NCBI GenBank assembly: GCA_947489525.1
Contig: CANLDW010000002.1
Location: forward strand, 558,001 to 622,000
Direction: 5' to 3'
DNA length: 64,000 nt
From: an uncultured Psychrobacter sp.
GTDB lineage: Bacteria; Pseudomonadota; Gammaproteobacteria; Pseudomonadales; Moraxellaceae
Shown piece by piece: positions 7,361 through 15,872 of the stretch (position 1 is the first letter of the stretch; each line of letters begins with the position of its first letter). The position numbers and the translations under genes were made by a program. The notes beneath the pieces are model-generated. The model saw only the letters and a program-made list of their open reading frames with translations, did not search any database and was not told the origin of the DNA.

Positions 7361-8029
7361 ATGGATAACTCACGTGTCCTTGCTCAGACAAATAACCTAC
7401 TACCTTTTGACGGTCAGGTGTATGATTTAGGCGTGGTCATTGATGATACAAAACTGCTTTATCATAACTTATTAAATAACCTTTCTTGGCAGTCTGATAT
7501 CGTCACCTTATTTGGCAAAACCCATATTACCCGCCGCCAAATCGTATGGATGGGTGATGCAGGTATCAGCTATCGCTACTCGGGTCACGCGCGTCAAGCT
7601 GTACCGTGGTCTAATACGGTAATGGATGTAAAACAGCTTGTTGAACAACACCTACTAAAAAATGGTATTAACGCGCGTTTTAATTCATGTTTACTTAACT
7701 ATTATCCCTCAGGAAACGAAGGCATGGGCTACCATGCTGATGATGAAGCTGAGCTTGGCGATCAGCCTTTGATTGCCGCCTTATCGTTAGGCGCTACCCG
7801 CAAGATGCTGTTTAGACCTAAAGTGACTGCCAAACCCAAACCCAAACCCAAATCTAGCGCCCATACAAAAACGTCAGATAAAGTTGATCTTTATTTAGAG
7901 TCAGGACAGCTGATCGTGATGGCCGGCGTCACGCAGCAGCATTGGAAGCACAGTATCGCCAAAACGACTAGGGTCAATGACGGACGTATCAGCTTAACTT
8001 TTCGGCGCATGCTGGCTACGCCCTTATAA
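7361..8029 (+). CDS. alkB: AlkB-type Fe(II)/2-oxoglutarate-dependent DNA repair dioxygenase
   Basis: This gene encodes a 222-residue AlkB protein, which repairs N-alkylated DNA bases (1-methyladenine, 3-methylcytosine) by oxidative demethylation. The iron ligands are His125 and Asp127 in YHADDE and His197 in WKHSIAK; the 2-oxoglutarate-binding arginines are Arg209 and Arg215 in RISLTFR. A lysine/proline-rich insertion (four KP units near residues 155-163) sits between the core strands. The AAGGA ribosome-binding site is 13 bases from the ATG, longer than usual, perhaps because the 5' region was replaced. The first 70 or so codons are a diverged second copy of the fragment at 5107. The gene follows the XRE-ImmA gene by 31 bp and could be transcribed with it. 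Confidence 0.92.
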   Translation: MDNSRVLAQTNNLLPFDGQVYDLGVVIDDTKLLYHNLLNNLSWQSDIVTLFGKTHITRRQIVWMGDAGISYRYSGHARQAVPWSNTVMDVKQLVEQHLLKNGINARFNSCLLNYYPSGNEGMGYHADDEAELGDQPLIAALSLGATRKMLFRPKVTAKPKPKPKSSAHTKTSDKVDLYLESGQLIVMAGVTQQHWKHSIAKTTRVNDGRISLTFRRMLATPL

Positions 8030-8046
8030 TCCTTATAACATTGGGG

Positions 8047-8097
8047 TAACCTGAGTAGTAGCTTAACCTGAGTAGTAGTTTAACCTGAATAGTAAAC
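8047..8097. repeat. 17-bp tandem repeat x3 (TAACCTGAGTAGTAGYT)
   Basis: Three adjacent 17-bp units (8047-8063, 8064-8080, 8081-8097, the last with changes) fill most of the gap between the convergent alkB and oxidoreductase genes. No stem-loop terminator with a T run is evident here. Confidence 0.85.
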
Positions 8098-8125
8098 CAC
8101 GCTGTGATGACGTAAATAACAAGGC

Positions 8126-9157
8126 TTAACTATCAGGATCTACTGCTAACACTATTTTGCCAAAGGTATCACCTTTTTGGAGCTTAGTGTGGGCTGCGAC
8201 AGCATCGGATAATGGATAAGTGTTTTGAATATGCAGCTTAAGCTTGCCCTCATGCATCTTTTGTAGCACCTCTGCCATAGACTGACCCGAGGGTTTGCAA
8301 GTAAAACCATCAACGGTTAAGTTTTTACCCTCTCCAGCTTCTTTGAGCTTATCCGCCCAAATAGTTGGCAACACTTTGACGCGGGCGTCAGATTTTAGCG
8401 TACTCAGCGCGCGCACACCTGCATCATCACCGACTAAATCTAACAAGACATCAGCTTGTAAGTCAGGAAAATCCTCGTCTTTGGTGTAGTCAATCCAGCC
8501 CTCAAGCTTAGCTTTATCGATAAATGTATCGAGTTTACCGTACTTCTCAGGCGAGCAAATCACTGTGACTTTTATATTGTCGGTAGCGACTTTGTCTATA
8601 AGTTGCTGCACCACCAATTGACCGACACCGCCCGCTGGCGCATTCATCACCACGTGCTCGCCTGTTTTTATGTTCGCAAATTCGACAAACTGTAGCGCGG
8701 TCTGTCCTACGCAAGGTAACGCGCCTGCTTGCTCTAAAGTAACGCCGTTTGGAACTTTTGCTAATAGATTAGCATCAACTGCCATATATTCAGCATAGCC
8801 GCCGCCAGCAAAAGTCAGGGCGGCAACTTGGTCACCCATAGCGAATTTATCACTGTTGCTTTTGACCACCACGCCCGCGACATCAAAGCCTAGAATAGCA
8901 GCTTTGTCATGATCGAACTTTTCTTTTTGAATATTATTAGCGCCCCAGCCTTTGCCTTGACGCGTTTTGTAGTCGACTGGATTGATACCCGCGTAAGCGA
9001 CTTTGACTAAGACCTGATCGTCACTAAGCTTAGGCACATCGACACCGTCTTGATATGTCATGACCTCGGGTTCACCAAATTCGGTTATAAGAACAGCGTG
9101 CTGCGTACTTGGAAGATCAAAAGAGGCGTTGGTATGGTTAGCAGTGGTAGTATTCAT
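8126..9157 (-). CDS. NADP-dependent MDR-family oxidoreductase (quinone reductase type)
   Basis: This 343-residue protein belongs to the medium-chain dehydrogenase/reductase family without structural zinc, like quinone oxidoreductase (QorA type). The N-terminal GroES-like half has YAGINPVDYKTRQGKGW and GFDVAGVV; the Rossmann half has a nucleotide-binding APAGGVGQLVVQQL near residue 170. The four-cysteine zinc lobe is absent. It probably reduces a quinone or an activated double bond using NADPH in the cytoplasm; the natural substrate is unknown. The ATG at 9157 follows a GGAAGG ribosome-binding site. It converges with alkB and lies 50 bp downstream of the EEP-family gene in the same direction, so the two may be co-transcribed. 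Confidence 0.85.
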   Translation of the reverse strand: MNTTTANHTNASFDLPSTQHAVLITEFGEPEVMTYQDGVDVPKLSDDQVLVKVAYAGINPVDYKTRQGKGWGANNIQKEKFDHDKAAILGFDVAGVVVKSNSDKFAMGDQVAALTFAGGGYAEYMAVDANLLAKVPNGVTLEQAGALPCVGQTALQFVEFANIKTGEHVVMNAPAGGVGQLVVQQLIDKVATDNIKVTVICSPEKYGKLDTFIDKAKLEGWIDYTKDEDFPDLQADVLLDLVGDDAGVRALSTLKSDARVKVLPTIWADKLKEAGEGKNLTVDGFTCKPSGQSMAEVLQKMHEGKLKLHIQNTYPLSDAVAAHTKLQKGDTFGKIVLAVDPDS

Positions 9158-9207
9158 AGTAGCCTTCCTTGTGTTGGTTACATCTTATAAGGAACTTCTT
9201 AGCTTTA

Positions 9208-9963
9208 TCAAAACCGCGTAAGCTTAGCGCTAATAGGTAGATGGTCTGATAGCGCTGACCAAGGTTTGCCTGTATGTACCCACGCCTCTTCAACCACCAA
9301 ATTACGCACGTAGATACGATCTAAGCTGAGCACTGGCAATTTGGCTGGAAACGTTGGCGACAACTTGCCATGACAATGTCGAAACGCTTCTACCATACCC
9401 AGATCTGAGGCGAGTTTATCGCACGACATGCGTTTCCAATCGTTAAAATCCCCTGCTAGTATTAGCGGCTGATCGCAAGCAATCTCATTGCGCATGTAGT
9501 TGCTGATCGCTTGATACTGCTTGACGCGGTCACGCTCAAGTAAGTTGAGATGCGCGCACAACACGACAATAGGCGTCTCCCAACCGACAGGCTGTACCTC
9601 ACAGTGCAAAACACCGCGCTGCTCAAGCTTGTTAACGGTGATATTGACGTTGTGTTTGGGGTCTAAAGGAAAGCGGCTGAGTACCGCATTGCCATGGTGA
9701 CCATTGTCGTACTCTGAGTTTTTACCGTAGCTGTTTTGTAGCTGCAAGTACTCACCAAACCACTCGTGCTGTGACTGATCTGGATACTCGTTGTACTGGA
9801 TGTTGCGTTTGAGGTTCTGTCCTTGCACTTCTTGGAGACAGATAATATCAGAACCGACAGACTCTAGCGCTTGGGCGATACCTTGCATTTTGACTTGGCG
9901 ATTCATAGGCGACATGCCTTTGTGAATATTGTAACTGGTTAAAACAAAAGAGGTCGTAGTCAT
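9208..9963 (-). CDS. Endonuclease/exonuclease/phosphatase (EEP) family hydrolase
   Basis: The 251-residue protein has the Mg-dependent EEP fold shared by exonuclease III, DNase I and sphingomyelinases. Visible motifs are YNIHKG at the N-terminus, ICLQEVQG with the metal-binding glutamate, GNAVLSRFPL, LCAHLNLLERDR with the catalytic histidine, ILAGDFNDW, and the closing SDHLP. There is no signal peptide. Short stand-alone members of this kind are often annotated as endonuclease/exonuclease/phosphatase or cardiolipin-synthase-associated proteins; the true substrate (nucleic acid or lipid phosphodiester) is not determinable. It lies upstream of the MDR oxidoreductase on the same strand. Confidence 0.85.
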   Translation of the reverse strand: MTTTSFVLTSYNIHKGMSPMNRQVKMQGIAQALESVGSDIICLQEVQGQNLKRNIQYNEYPDQSQHEWFGEYLQLQNSYGKNSEYDNGHHGNAVLSRFPLDPKHNVNITVNKLEQRGVLHCEVQPVGWETPIVVLCAHLNLLERDRVKQYQAISNYMRNEIACDQPLILAGDFNDWKRMSCDKLASDLGMVEAFRHCHGKLSPTFPAKLPVLSLDRIYVRNLVVEEAWVHTGKPWSALSDHLPISAKLTRF

Positions 9964-10037
9964 ATATATCGTAATTTATTAAAAGTGAAAGTGTGGTCTT
10001 ATTAACCATAAGTTTTGTTTAAATAGTCAATAATATT

Positions 10038-10109
10038 CTTAGTTTTGTACTCTTAGTTTTGTACTCTTAGTTTTCATACTCTTCTTTTTATATTACTCTT
10101 CTTTTTATA
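10038..10109. repeat. T-rich tandem repeats (14/15-bp units)
   Basis: Three units of about 14 bp (CTTAGTTTTGTACT twice, then CTTAGTTTTCATACT) are followed by two CTTCTTTTTATAT-type units. They lie upstream of the EEP gene (minus strand), about 75 bp from its start, in the 400-bp gap before Balon. The rest of the gap, 10110-10277, shows only short repeated AAATGCAAAATGC strings and no gene. Confidence 0.8.
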
Positions 10110-10277
10110 TATAGTAGCATTATCTTTAGGGTGTGTTGAAACTTACAAGGTACTGCACTCTTTAGAGTCATGCGCAAACAAATGATCAATGGTCGCTTGC
10201 AAAACGCAAAGATCGCAAGTTAGCATTTTTAATGCTTGTCGCCTTTAAAGCTTTAACTCATGCAAATCCAAAATGCA

Positions 10278-10316
10278 AAATGCAAAAGGACATTGATTCT
10301 TTATGAACCAATGCCC
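10278..10316 (-). terminator. Rho-independent terminator of the Balon gene
   Basis: Read on the minus strand, GGGCATTGGTTC pairs with GAATCAATGTCC (12 bp with two G-U pairs, 5-base loop ATAAA) and is followed by TTTTGCATTTTG. It lies about 50 bp beyond the stop codon of the gene at 10363-11475. Confidence 0.75.
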
Positions 10317-10362
10317 TCAAATGCTAATTTATATGGTCTATTACAAACTTATGATCTATAGA

Positions 10363-11475
10363 TCAATAGCGAGTAACGAGAGCAATAGGTTGATCCTCGC
10401 CCATAATATCTTCAGGCATAAAGACCACTTCACCGCCATTGTGCATCACGTGTTCAATGATTTCACCAATAGCGTCGTCGGTAACGCCTTCACCTGATGG
10501 ATCATCGACAACATTTAGTGTCTGCGCTTTTTCGTCAATCTTGGCAGGCTTGATATAACCGCGACGGACGTATAGCGTCTCACCAGCCCCTTGGAAAGCG
10601 CCGCGATAGACCTCTTGTAGATCCGTACGTAGCATCTCTGCACCGCGCGCTTTATCAATCTCGCTCATTGCTGCTTCGTGTAACGATGAACGGTACTCTT
10701 CTACTGCTTCTTGCACGCCGTCAACGATGTGCTGGGCGCTACCATCGTCTAAATTGGTAACGTTGGTAACCGTAGCGATGATGTTGTCTGGACGATCACA
10801 AACTTCTTTATAGTAACTGACGTTTTTAGCGTCTCCCACGATGACAAGTGGCATTTTGTGCTCGCCCCACAGCTCTTGTACGCTTTTGTCCACTTGATTA
10901 AAAAACTCTTTGAGATGGCTGCTTTCGTTGTTTGATGAGCGATCAGAGCCACCATCGCCAGTGGTGTATAGACCATTATTATCGATAGGGAATGGGATGT
11001 TTTCCATATTGTTTTGCGCATCGTCATCGGCTTCAAACTCTCTGACCACGCGATCATTTGATGCTTCAATCAGACGCGCCATATCGCGCGTTAGAACCAC
11101 CGCATAGAAGTGTACCGCACTAGCCATATCACGTACCAAATCACGCGTTGCAAAGCTATCTGAGATGACCACGCGCTCAGTGGTATCAAGCGGCATACGA
11201 ATGATTTGCACATCATCTGTGCTAGCAAAAATAGCTAGCGTGTCAAGATTATAATTATGATTGAGATCATCAGTCTTGGCGTGGATAGCATCCATGATCT
11301 GAGTGGCGGTATGTTTGTCATACTCGTTATTTAGGCGCTCTTCTGCAACCTTTAATTGGTTTTTGAGGGCAATAGGATCTTTCTCGTTTGCTGGATGCTC
11401 GCGATGTGTTTTTACAAAGATGCTGACCGCAGGATTGGCTTTGGTTTGACGTAAACTTTTGAGTGTTGCTTTCAT
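10363..11475 (-). CDS. Balon: aeRF1/Pelota-like ribosome hibernation factor
   Basis: This 370-residue protein matches what I recall of the bacterial aeRF1-like family (baeRF family 3), whose Psychrobacter urativorans member was named Balon. That factor enters the ribosomal A site, can do so together with EF-Tu, and holds ribosomes inactive during cold shock and stationary phase. Visible order: an N-terminal domain starting MKATLKSLRQTK with VSIFVKTHREHP, a central domain with VVLTRDMARLIEAS and MPLVIVGDAKNVSYY, and a C-terminal domain ending GGEVVFMPEDIMGEDQPIAL, which resembles the eL30-like last domain of Pelota. A GGQ release motif is not seen. AAGGAG lies 8 bases before the ATG, and a strong terminator follows. 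It is monocistronic. The family call is strong; the hibernation role is transferred from the published homologue. Confidence 0.85.
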   Translation of the reverse strand: MKATLKSLRQTKANPAVSIFVKTHREHPANEKDPIALKNQLKVAEERLNNEYDKHTATQIMDAIHAKTDDLNHNYNLDTLAIFASTDDVQIIRMPLDTTERVVISDSFATRDLVRDMASAVHFYAVVLTRDMARLIEASNDRVVREFEADDDAQNNMENIPFPIDNNGLYTTGDGGSDRSSNNESSHLKEFFNQVDKSVQELWGEHKMPLVIVGDAKNVSYYKEVCDRPDNIIATVTNVTNLDDGSAQHIVDGVQEAVEEYRSSLHEAAMSEIDKARGAEMLRTDLQEVYRGAFQGAGETLYVRRGYIKPAKIDEKAQTLNVVDDPSGEGVTDDAIGEIIEHVMHNGGEVVFMPEDIMGEDQPIALVTRY

Positions 11476-11933
11476 AAAGTGTGCTCCTTATTTATTATTA
11501 ACTCAATACTGCACGATTAAACAAAAATAGTTGGTATTATAAAATAGACAATTTAATTGGTATTTTTAGTCCTAACGCCTAAATAGCGATAGTTTGTCTG
11601 ATACTCATCGTTTTATTCTTCTCATTATCTCTTGGCATCAGACTCTTTTATACTATCAATACCACTCCTACAGCTATATGGTGAGTTTGCAAGCAAATGA
11701 TGACGCTTTGTAAGCGCAGCGATAGATAATCAATCATGCCATAGCTTATGGGTCTAGCTGTTATAGACTTGTATTTCGCGCTGAGTATACCCATCTTTTA
11801 TAACATCAGCCGTCCTTGTCATTGTATGTGTAAGTGTAAGTATAAGTCACTCTAAGCGTAAGCGAGCTGTTGCTCAGTTTAGTTTGCAGTAATACAAACC
11901 TACGAGGCGGCCCTTCTATTATTGGATACTTAT
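11476..11933. other. Divergent intergenic region between Balon and oligopeptidase A
   Basis: This 458-bp spacer must hold the promoters of both divergent genes. A TATAAT string on the minus strand lies roughly 65 bp before the Balon ATG but lacks a convincing -35 partner. A short GTAAGT/GTGTAAGT-like run lies near 11823-11863. I see no additional gene. Confidence 0.5.
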
Positions 11934-14126
11934 ATGACCACTCTTGCCCCTGATCTACATTTGATTGATTTTACAACCACAACGCCCGAGGCGCTCAAGC
12001 AACAAGTAATTGATGCTATTGAAAATGCGAATGCTTTTTTGGATGCGCTTTCTTCTGCTAGCCCTAATGACGAGCAAGGGCTTAGCGCGGCGCATGCTTT
12101 GCGCGATATCATGGACTTTGATCATATCAATCTCGCTTTGGATCGTAGCTGGGGCGTGTTGTCGCATCTAAACAGTGTGATGAGTAATGATGATATCCGT
12201 CACGTCCATCATGAGCTGCTTCCTTTACTCTCTGCTTATGGCACGCGCGTAGGTCAACACGAAGCGCTGTTTAATCGCTATCAGACGGTTGCTAATGATG
12301 CCGCTTTTATGGCGCAGCTTGAGCCTGCACGCGCGCGGGCTATCGAGCTTGCCTTGCAGCGCTTTGAGCTATCAGGGGTTGCCTTGCCAAAAGCTGAGCA
12401 AGATGAGTTTGCTGCTATTCAAAGCCAGCTCTCCACCTTATCAGCGACTTTTTCTGACAATATTTTGGACGCTACGCAAGCTTTTGCCTTGCCTTTAGAG
12501 CCTGAGCAATTGGCAGGTCTTACCGAAAGCGGTTTGGCGCTGTTAGCGGATGCAGGCGAGCAGTACAAAGCGCGCCAGCTTGACAACGCTACGCTTACGC
12601 AAGAGGAGGTGGACGCGCTACCCTCGCCTTATTATGTTGCTACTTTAGATATTCCTGTGTATTTGGCGGTAATGACTTACGCTGATGATCGTCAGCTACG
12701 CCAGACGCTGTACCGCGCTTATGTGACGCGGGCTTCAGAGTTTGATACGCATACGAACAAAAAAGGCGAAGCGCTAAATAACGCTGAGGTTATGAGTCAG
12801 ATACTAGCACTGCGCGAACAAAAAGCGCACTTATTAGGTTTTAATAATTACGCTGAGGTTTCTTTGTCTACTAAGATGGCGGAAAGCGTTGCTGAGGTTG
12901 AAGAATTTTTACGTAACCTTGCTGCGCAAGCGGCGCCTACTGCCAAGCAGGACGTAGCCCAGCTACAAGACTGCGCGCGCGAACACAACATCGCAATCCT
13001 TGAGCCTTGGGACAATGCTTACTTAGCCGAGAAGCTCAAACAATCTAAGTTTAGCTTATCGCAAGAGGAGATCCGTCCTTATTTCCCCTTACCAACGGTT
13101 ATCGATGGTCTGTTCGCTATCGTTAAGCGTTTATACGGCATTAGCGTTGTAGAGCAAGAGATTGATGAGAATGAGCAAAGCACCGGCGTATCACGCTGGC
13201 ACAAAGACGTGCGTTTTTATCAGCTGTTCGATAGCGATGATAGCCTGATTGGCGGCTTTTATTTCGATCTATTTGCTAGAAGTGGTAAGCGCGGCGGTGC
13301 GTGGATGAGTGGTTTTCAAGCGCGTTATCGTCATGATAGTGCAGGGTACGAGCAGTTGCCAGTGTGTTTTATGGTGGGTAATTTTACGCCTGCCCTTGGC
13401 GGCAAGCCTAGTCTATTGACGCACAATGAAGTCTTGACCCTATTCCATGAGTTCGGTCACGGTCTACATCATCTACTCACGCAAGTGAGCGTTGGTGACG
13501 TGGCAGGTGTCAATGGCGTTGAGTGGGACGCCGTCGAGCTACCTAGTCAGTTTATGGAAAACTGGGCATGGGACGCTGAGGGTATTGCGCTTATCAGTAG
13601 TCACGTCGAGACTGGTGAGCCTTTGCCGCAAGATAAGCTCAATGCTTTACTGGCTGCTAAAAACTTCCAAAGCGGTATGCAAACCCTGCGTCAAGTCGAG
13701 TTTGCGCTGTTCGATTTGCTTATTCACGCCCATACCCCAACGCTGGATTATAGAGGTATATTAGCCACACTAGATGAGGTGCGCCGTGACATCGCTGTGA
13801 TGCCAACTCCTGATTACAACCGTTTTGCTAATGGCTTTAGTCATATCTTTGCTGGCGGCTATGCTGCGGGATACTACTCATACAAGTGGGCTGAGCTGTT
13901 GTCAGCAGATGCCTTTAGTAAGTTTGAAGAGGAAGGCATCTTTAATCCAGCGACTGGTAAAGCGTTTCGCGAGACTATCTTAGCGGTTGGGGGTAGTTTT
14001 GGTGCTAAGGTGAACTTTGAGCGCTTCCGTGGTCGTAGCGCCAGTATTGCGGCACTGCTACGCCATAGTGGATTCACGAATAGTAAAGATTCTGCAAATA
14101 CTTCGATCAAGAGCGAGGCAAGCTAA
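11934..14126 (+). CDS. prlC: Oligopeptidase A, M3-family zinc peptidase
   Basis: This 730-residue cytoplasmic zinc metallopeptidase degrades short peptides, including signal peptides and products of ATP-dependent proteases. It contains HEFGH at residues 505-509 (in LTLFHEFGHGLHHLL) and the downstream glutamate in EWDAVELPSQFMENW, together with the M3 C-terminal FANGFSHIFAGGYAAGYYSYKW. Length is slightly above the E. coli enzyme (680). A TTG at 11922 would add four residues; I prefer the ATG at 11934 (MTTLAPDLHLIDF), although its ribosome-binding site is weak. The stop codon overlaps the next ATG by one base (14126), so the zinc-ribbon gene that follows is translationally coupled. Confidence 0.92.
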   Translation: MTTLAPDLHLIDFTTTTPEALKQQVIDAIENANAFLDALSSASPNDEQGLSAAHALRDIMDFDHINLALDRSWGVLSHLNSVMSNDDIRHVHHELLPLLSAYGTRVGQHEALFNRYQTVANDAAFMAQLEPARARAIELALQRFELSGVALPKAEQDEFAAIQSQLSTLSATFSDNILDATQAFALPLEPEQLAGLTESGLALLADAGEQYKARQLDNATLTQEEVDALPSPYYVATLDIPVYLAVMTYADDRQLRQTLYRAYVTRASEFDTHTNKKGEALNNAEVMSQILALREQKAHLLGFNNYAEVSLSTKMAESVAEVEEFLRNLAAQAAPTAKQDVAQLQDCAREHNIAILEPWDNAYLAEKLKQSKFSLSQEEIRPYFPLPTVIDGLFAIVKRLYGISVVEQEIDENEQSTGVSRWHKDVRFYQLFDSDDSLIGGFYFDLFARSGKRGGAWMSGFQARYRHDSAGYEQLPVCFMVGNFTPALGGKPSLLTHNEVLTLFHEFGHGLHHLLTQVSVGDVAGVNGVEWDAVELPSQFMENWAWDAEGIALISSHVETGEPLPQDKLNALLAAKNFQSGMQTLRQVEFALFDLLIHAHTPTLDYRGILATLDEVRRDIAVMPTPDYNRFANGFSHIFAGGYAAGYYSYKWAELLSADAFSKFEEEGIFNPATGKAFRETILAVGGSFGAKVNFERFRGRSASIAALLRHSGFTNSKDSANTSIKSEAS

Positions 14127-14383
14127 TGCGTTATCAGTCCACTCGTCCCAAGCGCCGGTTTTTAGCCGGCGTCAGTTGTCCTAAATGCCAAGCTATGGAT
14201 GCGGTTGTACAAGTCAATATCGCTTTGCCAGAGCCCGATGAGTACATTGAGTGTACCCAGTGCGGGCACAGCGAGCGTCGTCCTGATTCTGATGAAATTA
14301 GTGCCAAGAATCATGCGCAAGACGAGCTTGCGCGTGATGCCTTGTCTACAGGCACTAGTGGTACGGTTAAGTTTAAGTTATAG
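14126..14383 (+). CDS. YheV-family small zinc-ribbon protein
   Basis: This 85-residue protein has two CxxC pairs (SCPKCQAMDAV and ECTQCGHSE) about 28 residues apart, which make a zinc ribbon, after a basic start MRYQSTRPKRRFLAG. The pattern fits the YheV (DUF2387) family of putative metal-binding proteins; their job is unknown. The start codon overlaps the prlC stop codon (TAATG), implying co-expression with oligopeptidase A. The C-terminal part is acidic and probably flexible. No terminator was found directly after it. Confidence 0.82.
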   Translation: MRYQSTRPKRRFLAGVSCPKCQAMDAVVQVNIALPEPDEYIECTQCGHSERRPDSDEISAKNHAQDELARDALSTGTSGTVKFKL

Positions 14384-14492
14384 ATCACGCTTACTTCCAT
14401 CTCATCGTTGACCGAAGATTAGCAATTGTTAGGTTTTTTGTTTCTAATTTGTTATAGTATGCTTACTTCAATTTTACTATATTGATATTGGC

Positions 14493-15047
14493 ATGAAAAA
14501 TAAAAACTCGCGTAAGCCTTTGAGCCGTCCTCTTAACCCTACGCGTAGGCACACCTCATCGCGTAAGCCATCATGGCTGTGGATTATTGCTATTGCTGTT
14601 GTTATTGCCGCTATTGCGTATGTGGTTTGGACGCAATCCTTATCCCGTACCGCAGCACCTGTGGATACTGTCAAGCCCGCTGAGCAACAGGCGCAAATCT
14701 CAGATGACACTACTGTATCGACTACAAGCGAGGTAGAGTCTACTACTGAAAGCCTAAATACGGATGTTCCTATAAACAGTGAGAGGAGCACGTCAGTTGT
14801 AAGTAATGAAGCAAGCGATGCGAATACGGATAAGATTATCAATGCGCCGCTGCCTGCAACCAATAGCTTAGCTAAAGAAGAGATTGATCGTTTAAGAGAT
14901 GAAGAGCAGCGACTAGCCGCGCAGCAAAAACTTGCAGCTGAGCAGGTCGAGATGAACAAGCAACTCACTGAGATGAAAGCTGAGCAGATCGCCTTATTAG
15001 AGCAGCAAATCGCGCAGTTAGAAGCCAGCGGTAGAACTACTCCTTAA
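14493..15047 (+). CDS. Single-pass membrane protein with C-terminal coiled coil
   Basis: I do not recognise a named family. The 184-residue protein has a basic N-terminus rich in R, K, S and P (residues 1-27), one hydrophobic helix (about 28-47, WLWIIAIAVVIAAIAYVVW), a Ser/Thr-rich low-complexity linker (about 50-125), and a glutamine/glutamate-rich coiled coil at the end with repeated QQ, AEQ and LEQQIAQLEA. The basic side should stay in the cytoplasm with the coiled coil outside. It lies between the YheV-like gene and the macrodomain gene, same strand, with about 70-110 bp on each side. A role as an envelope spacer is only a guess. Confidence 0.7.
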   Translation: MKNKNSRKPLSRPLNPTRRHTSSRKPSWLWIIAIAVVIAAIAYVVWTQSLSRTAAPVDTVKPAEQQAQISDDTTVSTTSEVESTTESLNTDVPINSERSTSVVSNEASDANTDKIINAPLPATNSLAKEEIDRLRDEEQRLAAQQKLAAEQVEMNKQLTEMKAEQIALLEQQIAQLEASGRTTP

Positions 15048-15114
15048 ATATCTGATCACAAAAACGATTTGATATCGATAATACTTATGACAACTGAATT
15101 AGGGGCGAGCACTT

Positions 15115-15699
15115 ATGGCGATACTGTCACTGACCCATGCCCCTATCTTGAGCAGCAATGCACAAGTACTTATCTTACCTGTCAATAGCGCAGGTGTCCT
15201 CTTAGACCCTGTTCTTGGTCGCTGCAAGACCCTCTTTCCTGATAATTACCAACGCTACTACCGTGCCTGTCGCGATAGCACGCTACATGCAGGTAGCTGT
15301 CTGCTCCATAAACGCCAACGTGAGCTGACAGGACTTGGGGTCGCACACAATGGCCATCAGCCCAATTATATTGCCAACCTTGTGATCTCAGACCACCCTT
15401 ATCATCCTACTCGCACGCGCTGGCTCAACGAGGCGCTCGTTGATTTGCAACAGCAACTAATCCCTTTGATTCGCTATCAAGGCATACGCCGAGCGGCCCT
15501 ACTAGCAAGGCCTCTACTATCTGATACCATCTCTAACAAAGAGGCTAGCGCTTCTACTAGCAATATAAATAGCATCGATAACGCAAGCGCTCTGCCTCTG
15601 GATTGGCAAACGGTTGTCCTACCCCTTATTACCCAGCACTTACAAGGTTTATCCAAGTTACGTATTGATGTGCATATGCCTAAGCTGCCTAATATCTGA
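15115..15699 (+). CDS. DarG-like macrodomain protein
   Basis: The 194-residue protein resembles the ADP-ribose-binding macrodomain, especially the DarG antitoxin type. Evidence: VLILPVNSAGVLLDPVLG in the place of the family's N(T/S)xGxMGxG loop, LFPDNYQRYYRACRDSTLHAG matching the FPxNxxxYxxAC segment, and YIANLVISDHPYHPTRTRWLNEAL matching the YIxNFPTKxHWR segment. Such domains remove or bind ADP-ribose on DNA or protein. No DarT-like toxin gene lies next to it. The glycine pattern of the binding loop is altered (LLDPVLG), so activity is uncertain. A GGGGCGAG ribosome-binding site precedes the ATG. A Ser/Asn-rich insert lies near residues 140-165. Confidence 0.7.
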   Translation: MAILSLTHAPILSSNAQVLILPVNSAGVLLDPVLGRCKTLFPDNYQRYYRACRDSTLHAGSCLLHKRQRELTGLGVAHNGHQPNYIANLVISDHPYHPTRTRWLNEALVDLQQQLIPLIRYQGIRRAALLARPLLSDTISNKEASASTSNINSIDNASALPLDWQTVVLPLITQHLQGLSKLRIDVHMPKLPNI

Positions 15700-15872
15700 T
15701 GACTAAGACATAAAATACTGCTTAAGTTTGTCTTTAAAACTTAATAAAGACACGTTAATACAATGACTAAACGTTATAAAACTTACTATTATTCTATTCT
15801 TATCGCATGCCTATCTCAGTGTTATACTGGATATGCAACGGACCTTAAGTGGCTGTTTTGCCATGGAAGCAA

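Noticed and set aside
10130-10160. GGGTGTGTTGAAACTT as an IS end
   Set aside because: It resembles the start of some IS ends, but no matching inverted end or transposase fragment is nearby.
14477-14968. 163-codon frame antisense to the coiled-coil membrane protein
   Set aside because: Ser/Cys-rich composition typical of an antisense shadow; the plus-strand frame has a clear membrane helix and coiled coil.
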